DNA of 64,000 nt from Quercus robur (lineage: Eukaryota > Streptophyta > Magnoliopsida > Fagales > Fagaceae). Under the pieces are notes generated by a model, which searched no databases, was not told where the DNA came from, and worked only from the letters and a program-made list of their open reading frames with translations. A program made the translations under genes and the position numbers. Numbering within the stretch: position 1 is the stretch's first letter; every line of letters begins with the position of its first letter. This document shows positions 34,738-46,268 of this stretch, piece after piece. The stretch is taken from contig NC_065536.1 of NCBI RefSeq assembly GCF_932294415.1, forward strand, positions 30,151,354 to 30,215,353, in the 5' to 3' direction.

Positions 34738-35572
34738 TGTTAGGTTCTAAGTACTTAGGAACTTATGTATTAGAACTCTAATTTGTATTGTTGGCAAACC
34801 ATGATCAAAACAGGTTTTTAGTCTTTTTTAGACTTGCTCAAAGTATAGGTCTTTTGTGTAAAGTTGGAATCGAGCTGTTGCAGAATTCATTGTGCAATTC
34901 AGTCTGGCTCGATCAATCGAGAATTAGACTCGATCGATCAAAAGTCAGGCAAAATGTTTTTCTGCAAAATTTTCCAACTCAGCCCTAAGCCTATATGACG
35001 TGTAGGGTTTTATGTTTTGCCCTAAGTATAAAAGGGAAATCCTAACCACATTTTTGAGGTAGCTTTATTTGCTGGTTGTGTGAATCTCTTATGAGATTTA
35101 GAGGTGGTTGCCTTCACACATGCTTAGGATTATCAAGAAGGAGATTTCATTGAGAGCGTGATGATCATTCAGTTGCTACACTAAAGAGCTTAAAGAAACA
35201 CAAGCGGGTGTGCTTGTATTTGCTAGAGAATCCAAGAAAGAAGGAGTCCGTGGTCTCGCAGCTTGCACGTGGTCGTGTCAATAAGTTTCTACTGGTGGGT
35301 AGCAATAGGATGTTAGTGGTCTAAGTCGGTATTGTAAAATTTTGATTATTTCATAGTGGATTCAGGTTTACCTTGAGGATAGCTAAATTAAATCCTCCCT
35401 AGGTTTTACCAGTGTGGTTTACTGGGTTATCATATCTTTGTGTTCTTTATATTTTGCACTTTACATTGATATGATTATATGATTGTGTTAACCTAGATCT
35501 GAAATTGGACTAAATAATCACTTGGCTAATTTACTAAGTTAATTCAGTTGTGTTTTAAAGGGTCAAAAAACG
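34738..35572 (+). repeat. Solo LTR, family B, plus orientation
   Basis: Starts TGTTAGGTTCTAAGTACTTA and ends with GTTGTGTTTTAAAGGGTC, then about A6 and CG. Matches the LTR at 36830-37651 throughout (shared GGCAAACCATGATCAAAAC, TATAAAAGG, CTCGATCGATC). No PBS on its right and no polypurine tract on its left, so it is a solo LTR. Confidence 0.8.
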
Positions 35573-36829
35573 TACAAATTTTTTTTTTTCTCACACAAAT
35601 TTTTTTTATTTTTTTATTGCCTTTCTCACAGGCAAATTACAAATCAACCCATCACAATACTTCATTTTCTATGTTTGCATTTCAAAAGTGGGGCCGCTCA
35701 CCACTTCGATAACTAAATTAGAATTTTTTTTTCTTTTTTTAAAAAGTCGATATTTCAAAGCATAATCTATTGAGAAATAGTATATCAAAGTCTATGCAAA
35801 CATGTTGAGACTTTTCTAATTAATGTAGTCTTGCTTTTGGCGTGACATGTAACTTTTTAAACTTTTTAAGTACCATACTTATGCCCTAATTTTACATTGC
35901 AATATCATGGAAGTTTCCGTGTTAAAAGTTTGACCTTATAGTCAATTCAATATTCATGTATTGAGAACAGTAAATAGTAAATAGCTAGCTTCTTATCAAT
36001 ATTAAAAAATAAATAAAAAAATTAGAAACTTCTTCTCAGTGATTTTTTTTTTTTTTTTTTGAACTAGAAAATTTTATTAACAAACAAAGAAAATTACAAA
36101 GGAGAAAACAAAAGAGCCTCCTCCTTAAGAACATCGCTCAGACACGAGGGAGGGGGCAACTAAAGGTGAGTTGTAACATTTTTTTATTTTTATATTTAGG
36201 TAGTTACAATAATCGAACTTTAGAATCTCAAATACTTTGTGTATAAAAAAATGTCAATTAAACTACAGGGCTCTTGACACTACTTACTAGAAGGTGAGTT
36301 GTAACATCTATCTAAGGTGATCATGCATTTACCCAAAAGAAAAAATAATATTATTTTTAAAGATAAAAACCATAGAATCCAACCTAAGATCATAGTAATG
36401 TTTGGGTTAAAATTAACCATAAACCTAAATGAATCAATCAAAAAATAAAAATAAAAATAAAAAATTTTGCTTCAAACGTGAATGTTTGAACTATTTTTTA
36501 TTATTGGTAACAGATTTATGTACTAATATATATTGGGTAGAAAAATAATTTCTAACTGTTTATTCTTCCAAAATCCAATAAACTGAAATGCCCAACAAGA
36601 ATTTAAACTTTATCTACAAAATACCCTCTTTCACGCAATTCTACAGGGTTCAATGAGAGGTGTACGCATTTTCTTGAAAGTAATCATCTTTATTAGTCTT
36701 TCACCATTCCCTAGAAATCAATTTTTCTTTTTCCTACCAATTTCTTCTCTTTTCCTTTCTCTTTCCTTCGATTCCCCAAAAACAATTCTGCTACATTACT
36801 TAATGTAATGTCATGTGCTTGTTTTTAGA
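35573..36829. other. Non-coding spacer with a possible poly-T-headed retro fragment
   Basis: AT-rich, no gene. A T18 run at 36043-36060 is followed by GAACTAGAAAATTTTATTAA and a GAGCCTCCTCCTTAAGAACA segment (to about 36170), which may be the 3' end of a minus-strand retroinsertion. Confidence 0.45.
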
Positions 36830-37651
36830 CCCCTTAAAACACAACTAGATTAACTTAATTAATTAGCCAAGTGATTGCTTAGTCAAATTATCAAGTCTAG
36901 ATTAACACAAATATCATATTATTGTAAAATGCGGAAAATAAAGAACACAATAATATGATAATCCAGGAAAACCAAACTGGTAAAAAACCTGGGGAGGATT
37001 TAACCTAACTATCCTCAAGGTAAAATTGAATCTACTATGAAAGAATTGAAGTTTACACAATAGCAACTTAGACCACTAACATCCTATTGTTACCTCGAGT
37101 AGGAAACTTACTACCACGACCACGTGACAGCTTCGAGTCCACGGACTACTTTTTTATTGGATTCCCAGCAAGTGCAAGCACTCTTGCTTGTGTATTTTTA
37201 AACTCTTGAAATAACAACTGAATTGATCACCAAGTTCTTAACATAATCTTGAATCTTGGAAACCCTAAGTATGTGTGAAGGCAACCACCTCTTGATTTCA
37301 CAAAAGATTCACACACACAACATAAGGAGCAACACTAAAAACGTGACTAGGGTTTTTCCTTTTATACTTAAGGAAAAACATAAAACTCTACACGTCAAAC
37401 AAGCTTGAGCTGAGTTGGAAAATTCTGCAGAAAAACAATCTGCACGAGTTTCGATAGATCAAGTCTAATTTTCGATCGATCGAGCCAGACAGATTTACAC
37501 AGTAAATCCTGCAAAACACTCGATTCCAACTTTACATATAAACACACTTTGAGTAAGTCTAAAACAAAGACTAAAACGTTTTGATCATGGTTTGCCAACA
37601 TTACAAATTAAAGTTCTAATACATTTAAACCTAAAGTCTTAGAACCCAACA
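36830..37651 (-). repeat. 3' LTR of element 2 (family B)
   Basis: 822 bp, element-sense TGTTGGGTTCTAAG...GGTCTAAAAACA. Has a TATAAAAGG box (about 37360-37370) with TCGATCGA-type palindromes about 80 bp upstream (37448-37482). Confidence 0.85.
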
Positions 37652-37653
37652 AA

Positions 37654-38148
37654 CTCCCCCTTTGGCAATCCGTGACAAAACACAAACTTAAACAGAATGC
37701 TCAAAATTTACAAAAACAGCCCATTACAAAAATATTGCCCCTAAAAAAAAAAACCAACCAAGCTACTATCTATCGATTTCAAGTGTAGACAGCAGCATGA
37801 CTGAACCAACCTGTATATTTCCTAAAACACTCAACAAATGAATAAACACATGCATGGAAAATACAAGTAAAAACATAAATAACTTCTTGATTTCACATAA
37901 CACAAAATAAAGACATATATCATGAATAACCTCATAAATATAAATCAATAAGCAATGTGAAACAAGAAACATATACAATCAATGTATCTCCTCCTATCAT
38001 GAATAACTCAATCAAAACAAAGAATATATCATGAGCTAAAAATATAAATACATGATGAAACACCTAGATACAATCTAAAACTCCATAAATACAAAAAAAA
38101 ATCTCCCCCTAACAACAAAAACCCTCAATAAATGTACTCCCCTTTTTT
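37654..38148 (-). promoter_or_regulatory. Polypurine tracts of element 2
   Basis: Element-sense AAAGGGGGAG at 37654-37663 against the LTR, plus tracts at 38103-38110 and 38137-38148 next to the ORF3 end. As in element 1, GTCACGGATTGCC before the first and a matching inverted segment (38149-38161) before the last could pair. The DNA between is non-coding. Confidence 0.75.
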
Positions 38149-38230
38149 GTGACGGAATGCCAAAGGGCAATCATAATCCATCATCAAAAGGAGGTGGCGG
38201 AGGCGACCATCGAAGATGCTCCAAATCCGC

Positions 38231-39262
38231 TCACAAAGCATGAAGCTCATCAAGCATGTCCACCAAAATCTGACCATGAGCCTCCTGAATGGTCATAACA
38301 GTCTCCAACATACGTCGAATGTCTAAATCATCCGAGGTAGAAGGTGGAGGAACAGCAGTAGCAGTAGCAACGGGATCAACAGACTCCTCAGCCGTAGCAT
38401 CACCTGTAGAAGAAGGAGGAGGAGGTGCAACACCGAAAGACTCAACCCTAAGACATTTAAAGCTAGCTCTCATCTAAGCAGCCTTCTGCCTAAGAAAGGT
38501 GGCACCTATGAGAGCGATAATATAAACAGGCTCAAACACCGGAAACTCATCTAAACCGTGATGTAACAAAATTCGGTGAATAAAAATGGGGAAGAAGAGA
38601 GCATGAGCAATAGAACTACTCCTTCAAACCTCAATCAAAGAGCGAATGAAAAGATGAGGAAAGCTCATACAAGCATAAAAAACAAGGGCATACAAAAATG
38701 CACATCTCTCCAAAGGAATGGTGTGCAGATGAGAGATGAGCCAAATGGAATGACAAGAAATCCGTAAAAAGAGATAATGAATCTTAATCAACTCATGAGA
38801 GGTGATTTGAGGATCGGAACCCCACTAGATAGAAGTACCAATAATAAATGACATAATGTCATTAAGGGGTGGAGACTCATCATAAGGATAAACAGGATGC
38901 TGGACCAATGGCACCTCAAGAGCATTAGCCACTACCGAACGGGTAATGGTGTACCCTACACCCCGTCCCAACTCCTCACTAGAGTGTTGGCATCATAGGA
39001 GTGGACAGAGAGGTTCGAATAAAACTCTCTAATCAAGGTAGTTGGAGGAGGATGAGAAATGTACAACAAAGGAAGCCAACCCCTACGCTCAAAATTTCTC
39101 CTAATCTCACCATCTAACTCATCTAACAAAACGTTTCTCTCAGCCCAAATGTTTCTACAAAGGTTAAGCTTCTCATATGCTTCCTGGTTTTTCTCACTCA
39201 GGAACCTCTCAGGTGGGGGAAGGAGAAGTGGAGGTCCTATTAGCTCTAGTCTTCCTAGGCAT
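38231..39262 (-). pseudogene. ORF3 relic of element 2
   Basis: ATG at 39260-39262 (MPRKTRANRTST). The first part drifts across frames, with recognisable pieces (EAYEKLN, RGWLPLLYISHP, LIREFYSNLSVH in shifted frames). It then reads ITRSVVANALEVPLVQHP, HELIKIHYLFLRISCHSIW and HGLDEFPVFEPVYIIALIGA in one frame with at least three TAG/TGA stops. The C-terminal 80 codons (38473-38231) are open and Ala/Pro-rich, ending in a short coiled coil (RRMLETVMTIQEAHGQILVDM). Same protein class as ORF3 of elements 1 and 3 (LVREFYxN and a basic N-terminus). Function unknown; this copy is dead. Confidence 0.7.
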
Positions 39263-40200
39263 GATGCTAAAGATCAAAAGGATAGACACAAAAGAGACAG
39301 AGAGAGAGAAAAAGAAAAAGAAAAAGAAAAAACTAAGGACAGACTGCAAGTAAGCACAGAAAATATAGAAAAAACAATTCTATATGATGTATGAGCAGTA
39401 TAAGCAAATGATGCATGCTCTAATGCAGTGAGAAGAAGTTCAATGTAACTTTAAATTCACAAAATTGGCTTGAGCATAGAGTTTATATAAAAAACAATCC
39501 CAAATTTGAAAACCCATTTTCAGAAATCCAACAAATTGACCAAATTGATCATTATACATGATAGATAACAGTTTATAATGACCAAATCAATCACTCAAAC
39601 AAGCCAATTTCATTAATTAAAGCTCAATTGAACAAAAGCCCCAAATCAGGTACTTTCAAGCCCTAGAAAATTAAAAATTTCCCAATTCAACAAATTGATC
39701 AAATTAATTCACCAAAAACAGTTTTATAACATCCCACAACAAAAACCCATTGATCAATTGCAAAAGAAAAAGCTTGAATCATCAAATATCCCAATTTCCC
39801 TTAGGTGCAACATTCGCCCTAATATGCATGAAAAAATGCATGAAACATGAAAATAAAAGAAAAAATGGAGGGATATAAAGGTCTTACCGGCCTTAGATGA
39901 AAAAAACCCTTGAAGAAATATGGTCGAAATCGACAAAAATCTTGCTTTGGCCCTTAGACTGATCGAATAGAGAGAGAAAGAGTTTTGAAAAAGGTTTGAA
40001 TAGTGAAGAACACATGAGAAACAAAGGTTTTAAAAAACTCTCTATAAGATTTTCGATTGATCGAAAATTAGATTTGATAGATCGAAAATACCTTAGATTG
40101 ATCCAATAGCAATCGAGCACCAATCAAAACACACAGAGCCAAACCAAAACTTTAATCGCAATTTTGATCCGTCGAGAAACATGTTCGATCAATCAAAATT
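39263..40200 (-). promoter_or_regulatory. Putative internal promoter, leader and intron for ORF3 (element 2)
   Basis: Element sense: TCGATCGA-type motif cluster (about 40185-40051), TTTAAA in GAGTTTTTTAAAACC (40029-40034), CT-rich leader (CTCTTTCTCTCTCTATTCGA), donor GGCCG/GTAAGA (intron from 39887), acceptor GATCTTTAG (39267) four bases before the ATG; intron 621 nt. Same order as in elements 1 and 3 although the sequence differs. Confidence 0.45.
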
Positions 40201-41338
40201 TTGGGAAAACCAATTTTTTTGAAAAACAAAGCAATTTTATGTAGAAACCCCTCAAAGCATAGTATTTTATGAATAAAATGCATGAGTATGAGATGAAATA
40301 CTTTTCAAAAACACTTGTTTTGAACCCAGTTTTCCCAAAATTAAGATTTTCAAACAATTACCCTTAAATTTTCAAGCTTCAAACACATTTTGCATAAAAT
40401 TCAAGGGATTTTCGAACTTGGTTAGCCAAACCAAAATCACACACAATAACATGTACAAAGTTTAGTAAAGAGTAACTTGTGTAATGTGTACAACTAGCAA
40501 AAGTTTGAGATACATGTGAAGTGATATGTAAATAGAAATCAATCACAATTTCTACAAAATTTATCACATAAATTTGAAAGAGACTACCACCTAAAGAGTT
40601 ACATCGTATAACTCCCACATCTTCTAGAAAACAAGCTTGCAACCATGTAAGTTTCTTGATTTGCCTCATAATGTACACACCAATTTTATTTGATTAGAAA
40701 CTTATCAAAGATAGTCGGGATAATGTACACACCAATTTTATTTGATTGTAAAGTTATTAAAGCTTAATAATGTACACACCAATTTTAGCATTTAAATCGA
40801 GGCTACACCTTATGTTCTTTTTGTGCATATGCTACACTTTCTTAAGCACAAAATCTTACGATATGCACTAAGGTGTTCACGATTGGCTAGTAAACAGTGG
40901 TGAGATGGTTATTTATGCATTTTTCAATAAGTTCAAGTCCGACAATCAAAAGCATGTGACTTCAAGATCAAGATCATGTGATCAAAAACTATAAATATCT
41001 TCCCACACAACATGTACTATAAGGCTTCAACTAGTAAAGTGCAATAAATAAATTCATCCAAGCTAAACAAGGTACAAAAATATGTTATGTAAAAATAAAT
41101 TGGCCAATCTTGATTTCAAATCCAAGACAAACAATGCAAAACACATTTTACTTCCCTTTTCCTTTTTTTTTTTTTTTTTTTTTTTTGAAAAAAAAAAAAA
41201 AAAAAAAAAAAAAACCTAGAATGAAATGCATGAATGTTATGCAATGCAAATCCTAGAAAAACAAAGAAAACAAGAACAACAACGAAGAATGGTCACAAAG
41301 AGTAGAGCGATGAAGCACAAAGACCATGTCAGAAAGAC
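40201..41338. other. Non-coding block of element 2
   Basis: No ORF and no pol remnant. Contains three copies of AATGTACACACCAATTTTA (about 40670-40790) and a T-run/A-run palindrome at 41166-41214. Confidence 0.65.
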
Positions 41339-43208
41339 TTAATTAGATTGAGCCTTTTGCATCCAAAACTTTTTAGATGCACCTCGAGCATTGGAGTTCT
41401 TATTCATATTAGAATGATTTCCAACTCCAAGATTGAAATAAATGTTTAAAGCCTTTACCAATTCACCAATAAGTACCATAGGATCTTGTGCTTGAGGCAC
41501 AAGTATTTTTGGCTTATTTGCTCGCTTAGCAACTTGCAACTTGAAACAGTTTGGACGAATGTGCCCAGACTTTCCACAAAAATGACAAACCCATGCAGGC
41601 TTATCATGCAACTTGCCCTTAGGAGGGTTAGAAGCCTTAAGTTTAAACTCTTGAAGATCAACCCTAATCTTCCTAGAAGGTGTAACTTCTACAGATTTAA
41701 CAGCCTCACTCACAGAGGGTTTGACAACTTCACTCACAGGGGGTTCAGAAGAAGAAGAAGAAGAAGGAACAAAGTTTGTGGAATGGGGTGCAGGCACAGA
41801 GATGCTTTCTACAAAACCTAAGCCAGTTTTGTCAGAGGGGGGCTTTTGAACGCTCAGCATGTGATCAAGTTTGGAGCTTGCAGACCTATTAGTTTGTTTT
41901 CTAGCAACAAATAATTCAAGTTCCAAATTCTTAACTTTATTAAGCAAAAGCATGTTCTCAGTCTTCACATTATTCAACAATTTATTAGCATCAAACAGTT
42001 TCACAAGAAAAATTTTCTTCAAGTTCAAGAGATGCAATTTTCTTTAAGCCTAAATCAACACTTATAGCATCCTTTGTAGCAACTTTGCAAAATTTATTGT
42101 AGGATTCTTATAAATCTGCATCCTCAAAGAGTTCCCCATCAGAAGGGGTTCTCCTCAACAACAACACTTTCATCAACTACAGTAGTAGCAGTGAAAGTAA
42201 TGAAGTTTTCATCCTCATTACTGCCAAATTCATTATCAGAAACTTCATCATCACTAAGGGTTACAGCCATAACCTTACCCTTAGATCTTAAGAATGTTGG
42301 ACATTCAGATTTCACATGACCATACCCTTGACAACCAAAATATTGTTGACCCATAGAATTATTACAAGGTTGACCTGCTTTCTCTTTAGGTTTTTCAGTG
42401 TTATTAACCTTAGTGGGATCATTTCTCCTAAAATTTCTAGGTTTAGCAGTGTTCTAACCTCTTGCCCTTTTGTTATTGTTCCTAAGAAATTTCTAAAGTT
42501 CTTGGCAAGGTAACCAATCTCTGTAGCAGAGAGCTCATCATCAAATCCACTCACATCAACATCATCAACAGACTTAAGAGCCATTGATTTGGATTTGCTA
42601 GTCTTAAGTAGGTCCAACTCATAGGACTGAAGAGATCCTACAAGTTCATCAACAAGGATGGAGTCCACATCCTTGCTTTCAATGATGGCAGTCACTTTAG
42701 GTCTAAAATTCTCAGTTAAAGATCTAAAAATCTTCCTAACAATTTTAGGTTGATCATAGATTTCACCCAGATTATATACAGAATTAACAATATCATTAAG
42801 CTTAGCATAGAATTCATCAAAAGATTCATCATCAGACATCCTAATGCTTTCAAATCTAGTAGTTAATTGCTGCAACTTATTGATTTTAACTGTCTTTGTG
42901 CCTTTATGTACAGTTTGGAGGATATTCCAAGTAGTATGAGCAATCTCAACATTAGAGATTCTCTTAAATTCCTCCATAGAAACAGTATTAAAAATAGCAT
43001 TCATAACTTTACTATTAAAAGCGGCTGCTTCTTTTTGAGAAGTTTGCCACTCACTAACAGGAGTAGTGTGCTTCTCCCATTCGTATTCAACGAAGTTCCA
43101 GACTCTCTCATCAATAAATTTCAGGAATGCTTTCATCCTTACTTTCCAATAAGCATAGTTATTCTCATCAAAGTGAGGTGGAATAACAAGAGAGTGTCCG
43201 TGTTCCAT
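41339..43208 (-). pseudogene. gag of element 2
   Basis: ATG at 43206-43208. The first 240 codons read as a Copia gag (PPHFDENNYAYWKVRMKAFL, a TRFESIRMSDDESFDEFYAK segment, then VRKIFRSLTENFRPKVTAI). A frameshift near 42490 and TAG at 42454-42456 follow. The first zinc knuckle (GCQGYGHVKSEC, 42139-42354 frame) has Tyr in place of its first Cys. After further frame breaks, a coiled-coil stretch and an intact second knuckle CHFCGKSGHIRPNC (frame 42037-41339) precede the stop. Two knuckles flanking a coiled coil fit Sirevirus gag, which packages the RNA. It ends with a gag-type stop and no pol follows. Confidence 0.85.
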
Positions 43209-43237
43209 GACAACAAGGGTCAGGACCAGCTCTTAGA

Positions 43238-44354
43238 TCAAAAACGTGTACAAAACACCTTTGAACATTTAGACCCCCAAAATACAACTTAACCAAATCA
43301 AGCAATATGTCAAACAACAAGTGTGCGGAAACTTAACACATGCTATAATATGAAATTGGTTAAACAACTATCTAAGCCATAACAAAATTAAAACCACAGT
43401 AGATAAAATAAAGGCAAAGATAGAGAGGAAGGAAGATGCAAACACAAAGACAACACGCGATGTGTTATCGAAGAGGAAACCGAAGTCCTCGGCGAAAAAC
43501 CTCTCTGCCGCCCTCCAAGCGGTAATCAATCCACTAGAAAATACAGTTGGGATACAAGGACAGCAATAGACCCTCCAAGCCTAATCTACCCAGTGCACCT
43601 AAGCCCTCCAAGCTTCTTGCTCCAACGAGGTTGCGCCGAACCTTTTTCTTTTCTAGCTTCCCGGATTCCGCTACTAGACCGTAGCATCAACCAATGAAGA
43701 TTGGCTCCTTCCTAACTGCTTCCCAGAACTCCAAACAACTGTCTCACAGAGATGATAATGGTGAGAACCAGGTTTGGTATAATGCCTCTCAAGGATTTGA
43801 CAATGGAGAGGAAGAGAGTAAGGGAATTTGAAGAGACTCTAAGGTATAGATTGTGGGTGAAGCAATCTGGTTTTTCTTTAGGGTTTCTCTCTCAAAATTC
43901 TCTCTGGAAGCTCTCTTTCAATCGTGGGTTAAAGGGGTATTTATACTGGAGTGGGAGAGGAATGTGAAACGTCAGGTTTTTACAAAACAGGGGTGGCTCG
44001 CGGCTTGACCTCGCGGCTTAACCAAGTCGCGAGATCCAGTCGCGAGTTAACCGTATGGCCAGTTGTCCTGTTTTGTCCTGTAGTGCTCCAGCTAGCATGA
44101 CTATTCATCTTCCAGCATGCTTGGCACGTGTGCAGCTTCTGGCGGCTTGCAGCCGCGAGTCCACCCGCAAGTCCACCCGCGAGTCCCAACCGCGAGTCTC
44201 TGTTTTCTTGCACACTCTTGAGCAAACTTCACTCTATCTCACTCACTACCCTTACAACAAACCCACCTAAATACAGGGTAACTAAATGCTGAATTACAAG
44301 CAAATTTGGCACAGAATAAAGCCAATTAGATGGTTGAATAAATTCAACCTTACA
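43238..44354 (-). repeat. 3' LTR of element 3 (family A)
   Basis: Lacks the terminal 7 bases (tgaaagt, plus strand) present in the other copies. Has an extra 12-bp GTCCACCCGCAA unit within the CGCGA cluster near 44160. Otherwise nearly identical to 50354-51465. Confidence 0.9.
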
Positions 44355-44356
44355 AT

Positions 44357-45172
44357 CTCCCCCTTTGGCTATTCCGTGACAAAACCCTAAAACAGACTCT
44401 AGACTTAACATGTGAGTTGGGAACAGTTGAACAAAACTCACTCACACCTAACTCTAGAAGCTGTGAAGCACTTGAATCATATGAACATAATACTCCTGAA
44501 ACACAACAATACACCATGATCATTGTAAGCAGAAAATTATAAATGCATATGAAACAGGCAATATGTGATCAAGCAAAGATGGAGTTAATAAACAAACCAT
44601 GGCTTGATCAACAAAGTGAACACCACAAGGTAGTGATCACAGTGCTCATCCACACTTGGAATGAACACAAGGACATACAAGTTAACAAGCACAAGGCAAG
44701 ACACTTGTATGCTCAACACTCAACCAATGCATAGCACACAAGGCATATGCATCTAGGAACAATCCTACAAGGGCACAAGAGTGACAGTACATAAACCAAA
44801 ATACAGAACATTTAGATTAAAGTACTGATTACAACATAGCATAAAGGCTGCACTAAGCAAGGTATATACCATAAAGCCTACAAACTATGCATAAAACAAT
44901 AACCCTAAAAGCTTACAAAAGCACATGGGTACAAACCAATAACATCCTGAATAACATTATCAAAATATATTAAAGTTTAAACCAAGAGTATATGAAATGA
45001 GTTAGAAACAGCTATACACCAAAACACAGTGTATCAAAACCATAAAAAACACTAAAAATACCCAAATCATAAACATATATAAACAAAGTTTCTGTTTTTG
45101 GCAACTCCCCCTCAACTAATTACTCCCCCTTAAGAGCTGCTTTTCTGCTTCAATGAACTTCTCCCCCTTTTT
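44357..45172 (-). promoter_or_regulatory. Polypurine tracts and 3' non-coding block of element 3
   Basis: AAAGGGGGAG at 44357-44366 against the LTR, and further tracts at 45105-45112, 45123-45131 and 45161-45172. The block between is non-coding and matches 21321-21940 of element 1 closely. Confidence 0.75.
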
Positions 45173-45245
45173 GACAGGAATGGCCAAAGGGTCACTAGTC
45201 ATGCTGAGTTGTGAAGCTGTCAAGCTTAGCAGCCAAGACATCAAT

Positions 45246-46268
45246 CTAGTCTTGCATGGCTCTCATCCTATCAGAGTGCTCAGTTTGGACTGCCCTGATC
45301 CCATCAAGCCTTTCCAGAATGATCTGGAAAGCATCTGGAGGTGTGTCTGCAGAAGTTGAAGCTCTGTGTCTTTTGCCACTCCTCCTAGGTGTTGAGGTTG
45401 ATGCAAGCCCTGCTGCCTCTGCTTCAGTCTCCATTGGGACAGCCTCTCCTTCATCACCTTCATCTTCTTCTCCTGGAAGCCTAACACTTATCCTTTTGCA
45501 GGTAAGCTTGTTGATTGCAGAGGGTGTGGACATGGGACTGATGTCTTGAGGGATTGGAACACCCTTCCTTCTAAAAATCCTCATTAGCAAACTGGGAAAG
45601 ATCAATTTAGGCCTAGAGGTTGTTCTAGTCTCATCCACAATGGTGTCATAAATGTGGGAACTTATGTCTATGAAGTTCTTTTCTTTGAGATCCATCAGAA
45701 AGACTGCTCTAGCACAATTGATTGTAGTCAATTTCTTAATGGGATAGAGGTTAAACATCATAATTATTGTAAGGCACCTCATGTCCACTGGAAAGGCAGT
45801 GGTATTCAAACATTTCCCTTCTCTCTGCCCACCTATCCTTTGTTGAACTGTTTCAATAGAAACACTCCTATCCTTGTAATTGATAAATTCTTCATCATCT
45901 AATCCTTCAAGCCCTAATGCATCATCTATGACATGAGCATCCAAGACAGATTCTTTACCCCTCACCCAGCAACTTAATTCATTCTCCTTTATCACAGCAT
46001 TTGAGTAAAATTCCCTAATTAGGGGTTCACACACAACAGGAAAACCACTCAGAAGCTTTTCCCATCCTCTACCTTCAAAATAGTTGGGAATGAAGGTTTG
46101 TCTTAAGTCCTCCAAATCTACAAATCTTTCTTGAATGATTCCTGCATTCAAGAAGTGATCCTTGTATCTCTCAAAGTGGTGAACTGACCTAAACAGTTTA
46201 GAATCCATCTTTAATCTTTTGTCAGCCTTCTTTGCAGTAGATTTCTTCTTCTGAGGTGAGGGAGCCAT
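45246..46268 (-). CDS. ORF3 of element 3 (envelope-position protein)
   Basis: Intact 340-residue frame. I prefer the ATG at 46266-46268 (MAPSPQKKKSTAKKADKR), because a candidate splice acceptor (GTTCACAG) ends exactly before it; the frame itself is open further upstream. Visible features: Lys-rich N-terminus, GRGWEKLLSG, EPLIREFYSNAVIKENELSC, CWVRGKE, CLTIIMMFNLYPIKK, FLMDLKEKNFIDIS, an acidic Glu/Gly-rich linker, a basic patch SGKRHRAS, and a C-terminal heptad-like stretch (ILERLDGIRAVQTEHSDRM). No signal peptide or transmembrane helix. It belongs to the same putative plant transposon protein class as element 1 ORF3 but has diverged strongly, unlike the flanking non-coding DNA. Role unknown. 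Confidence 0.8.
   Translation of the reverse strand: MAPSPQKKKSTAKKADKRLKMDSKLFRSVHHFERYKDHFLNAGIIQERFVDLEDLRQTFIPNYFEGRGWEKLLSGFPVVCEPLIREFYSNAVIKENELSCWVRGKESVLDAHVIDDALGLEGLDDEEFINYKDRSVSIETVQQRIGGQREGKCLNTTAFPVDMRCLTIIMMFNLYPIKKLTTINCARAVFLMDLKEKNFIDISSHIYDTIVDETRTTSRPKLIFPSLLMRIFRRKGVPIPQDISPMSTPSAINKLTCKRISVRLPGEEDEGDEGEAVPMETEAEAAGLASTSTPRRSGKRHRASTSADTPPDAFQIILERLDGIRAVQTEHSDRMRAMQD

Larger units (their letters stand above)
36830..43237 (-). mobile_element. Element 2: family B Sirevirus-like element, gag and ORF3, no pol
   Basis: Minus orientation. 3' LTR (36830-37651), polypurine tracts, an ORF3 relic (39262-38231), about 2 kb of non-coding DNA, then a gag relic (43208-41339). There is no trace of protease, integrase or RT between gag and ORF3, and no family B 5' LTR. 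About 30 bp upstream of the gag ATG the sequence meets the 3' LTR of element 3, which inserted here. Gag and ORF3 carry several stops and frameshifts, so this copy is older than elements 1 and 3. Confidence 0.85.

Noticed and set aside
41166..41214. T-run/A-run palindrome as a terminator
   Set aside because: Homopolymers in a plant retroelement; no RNA polymerase III gene or other context supports it.
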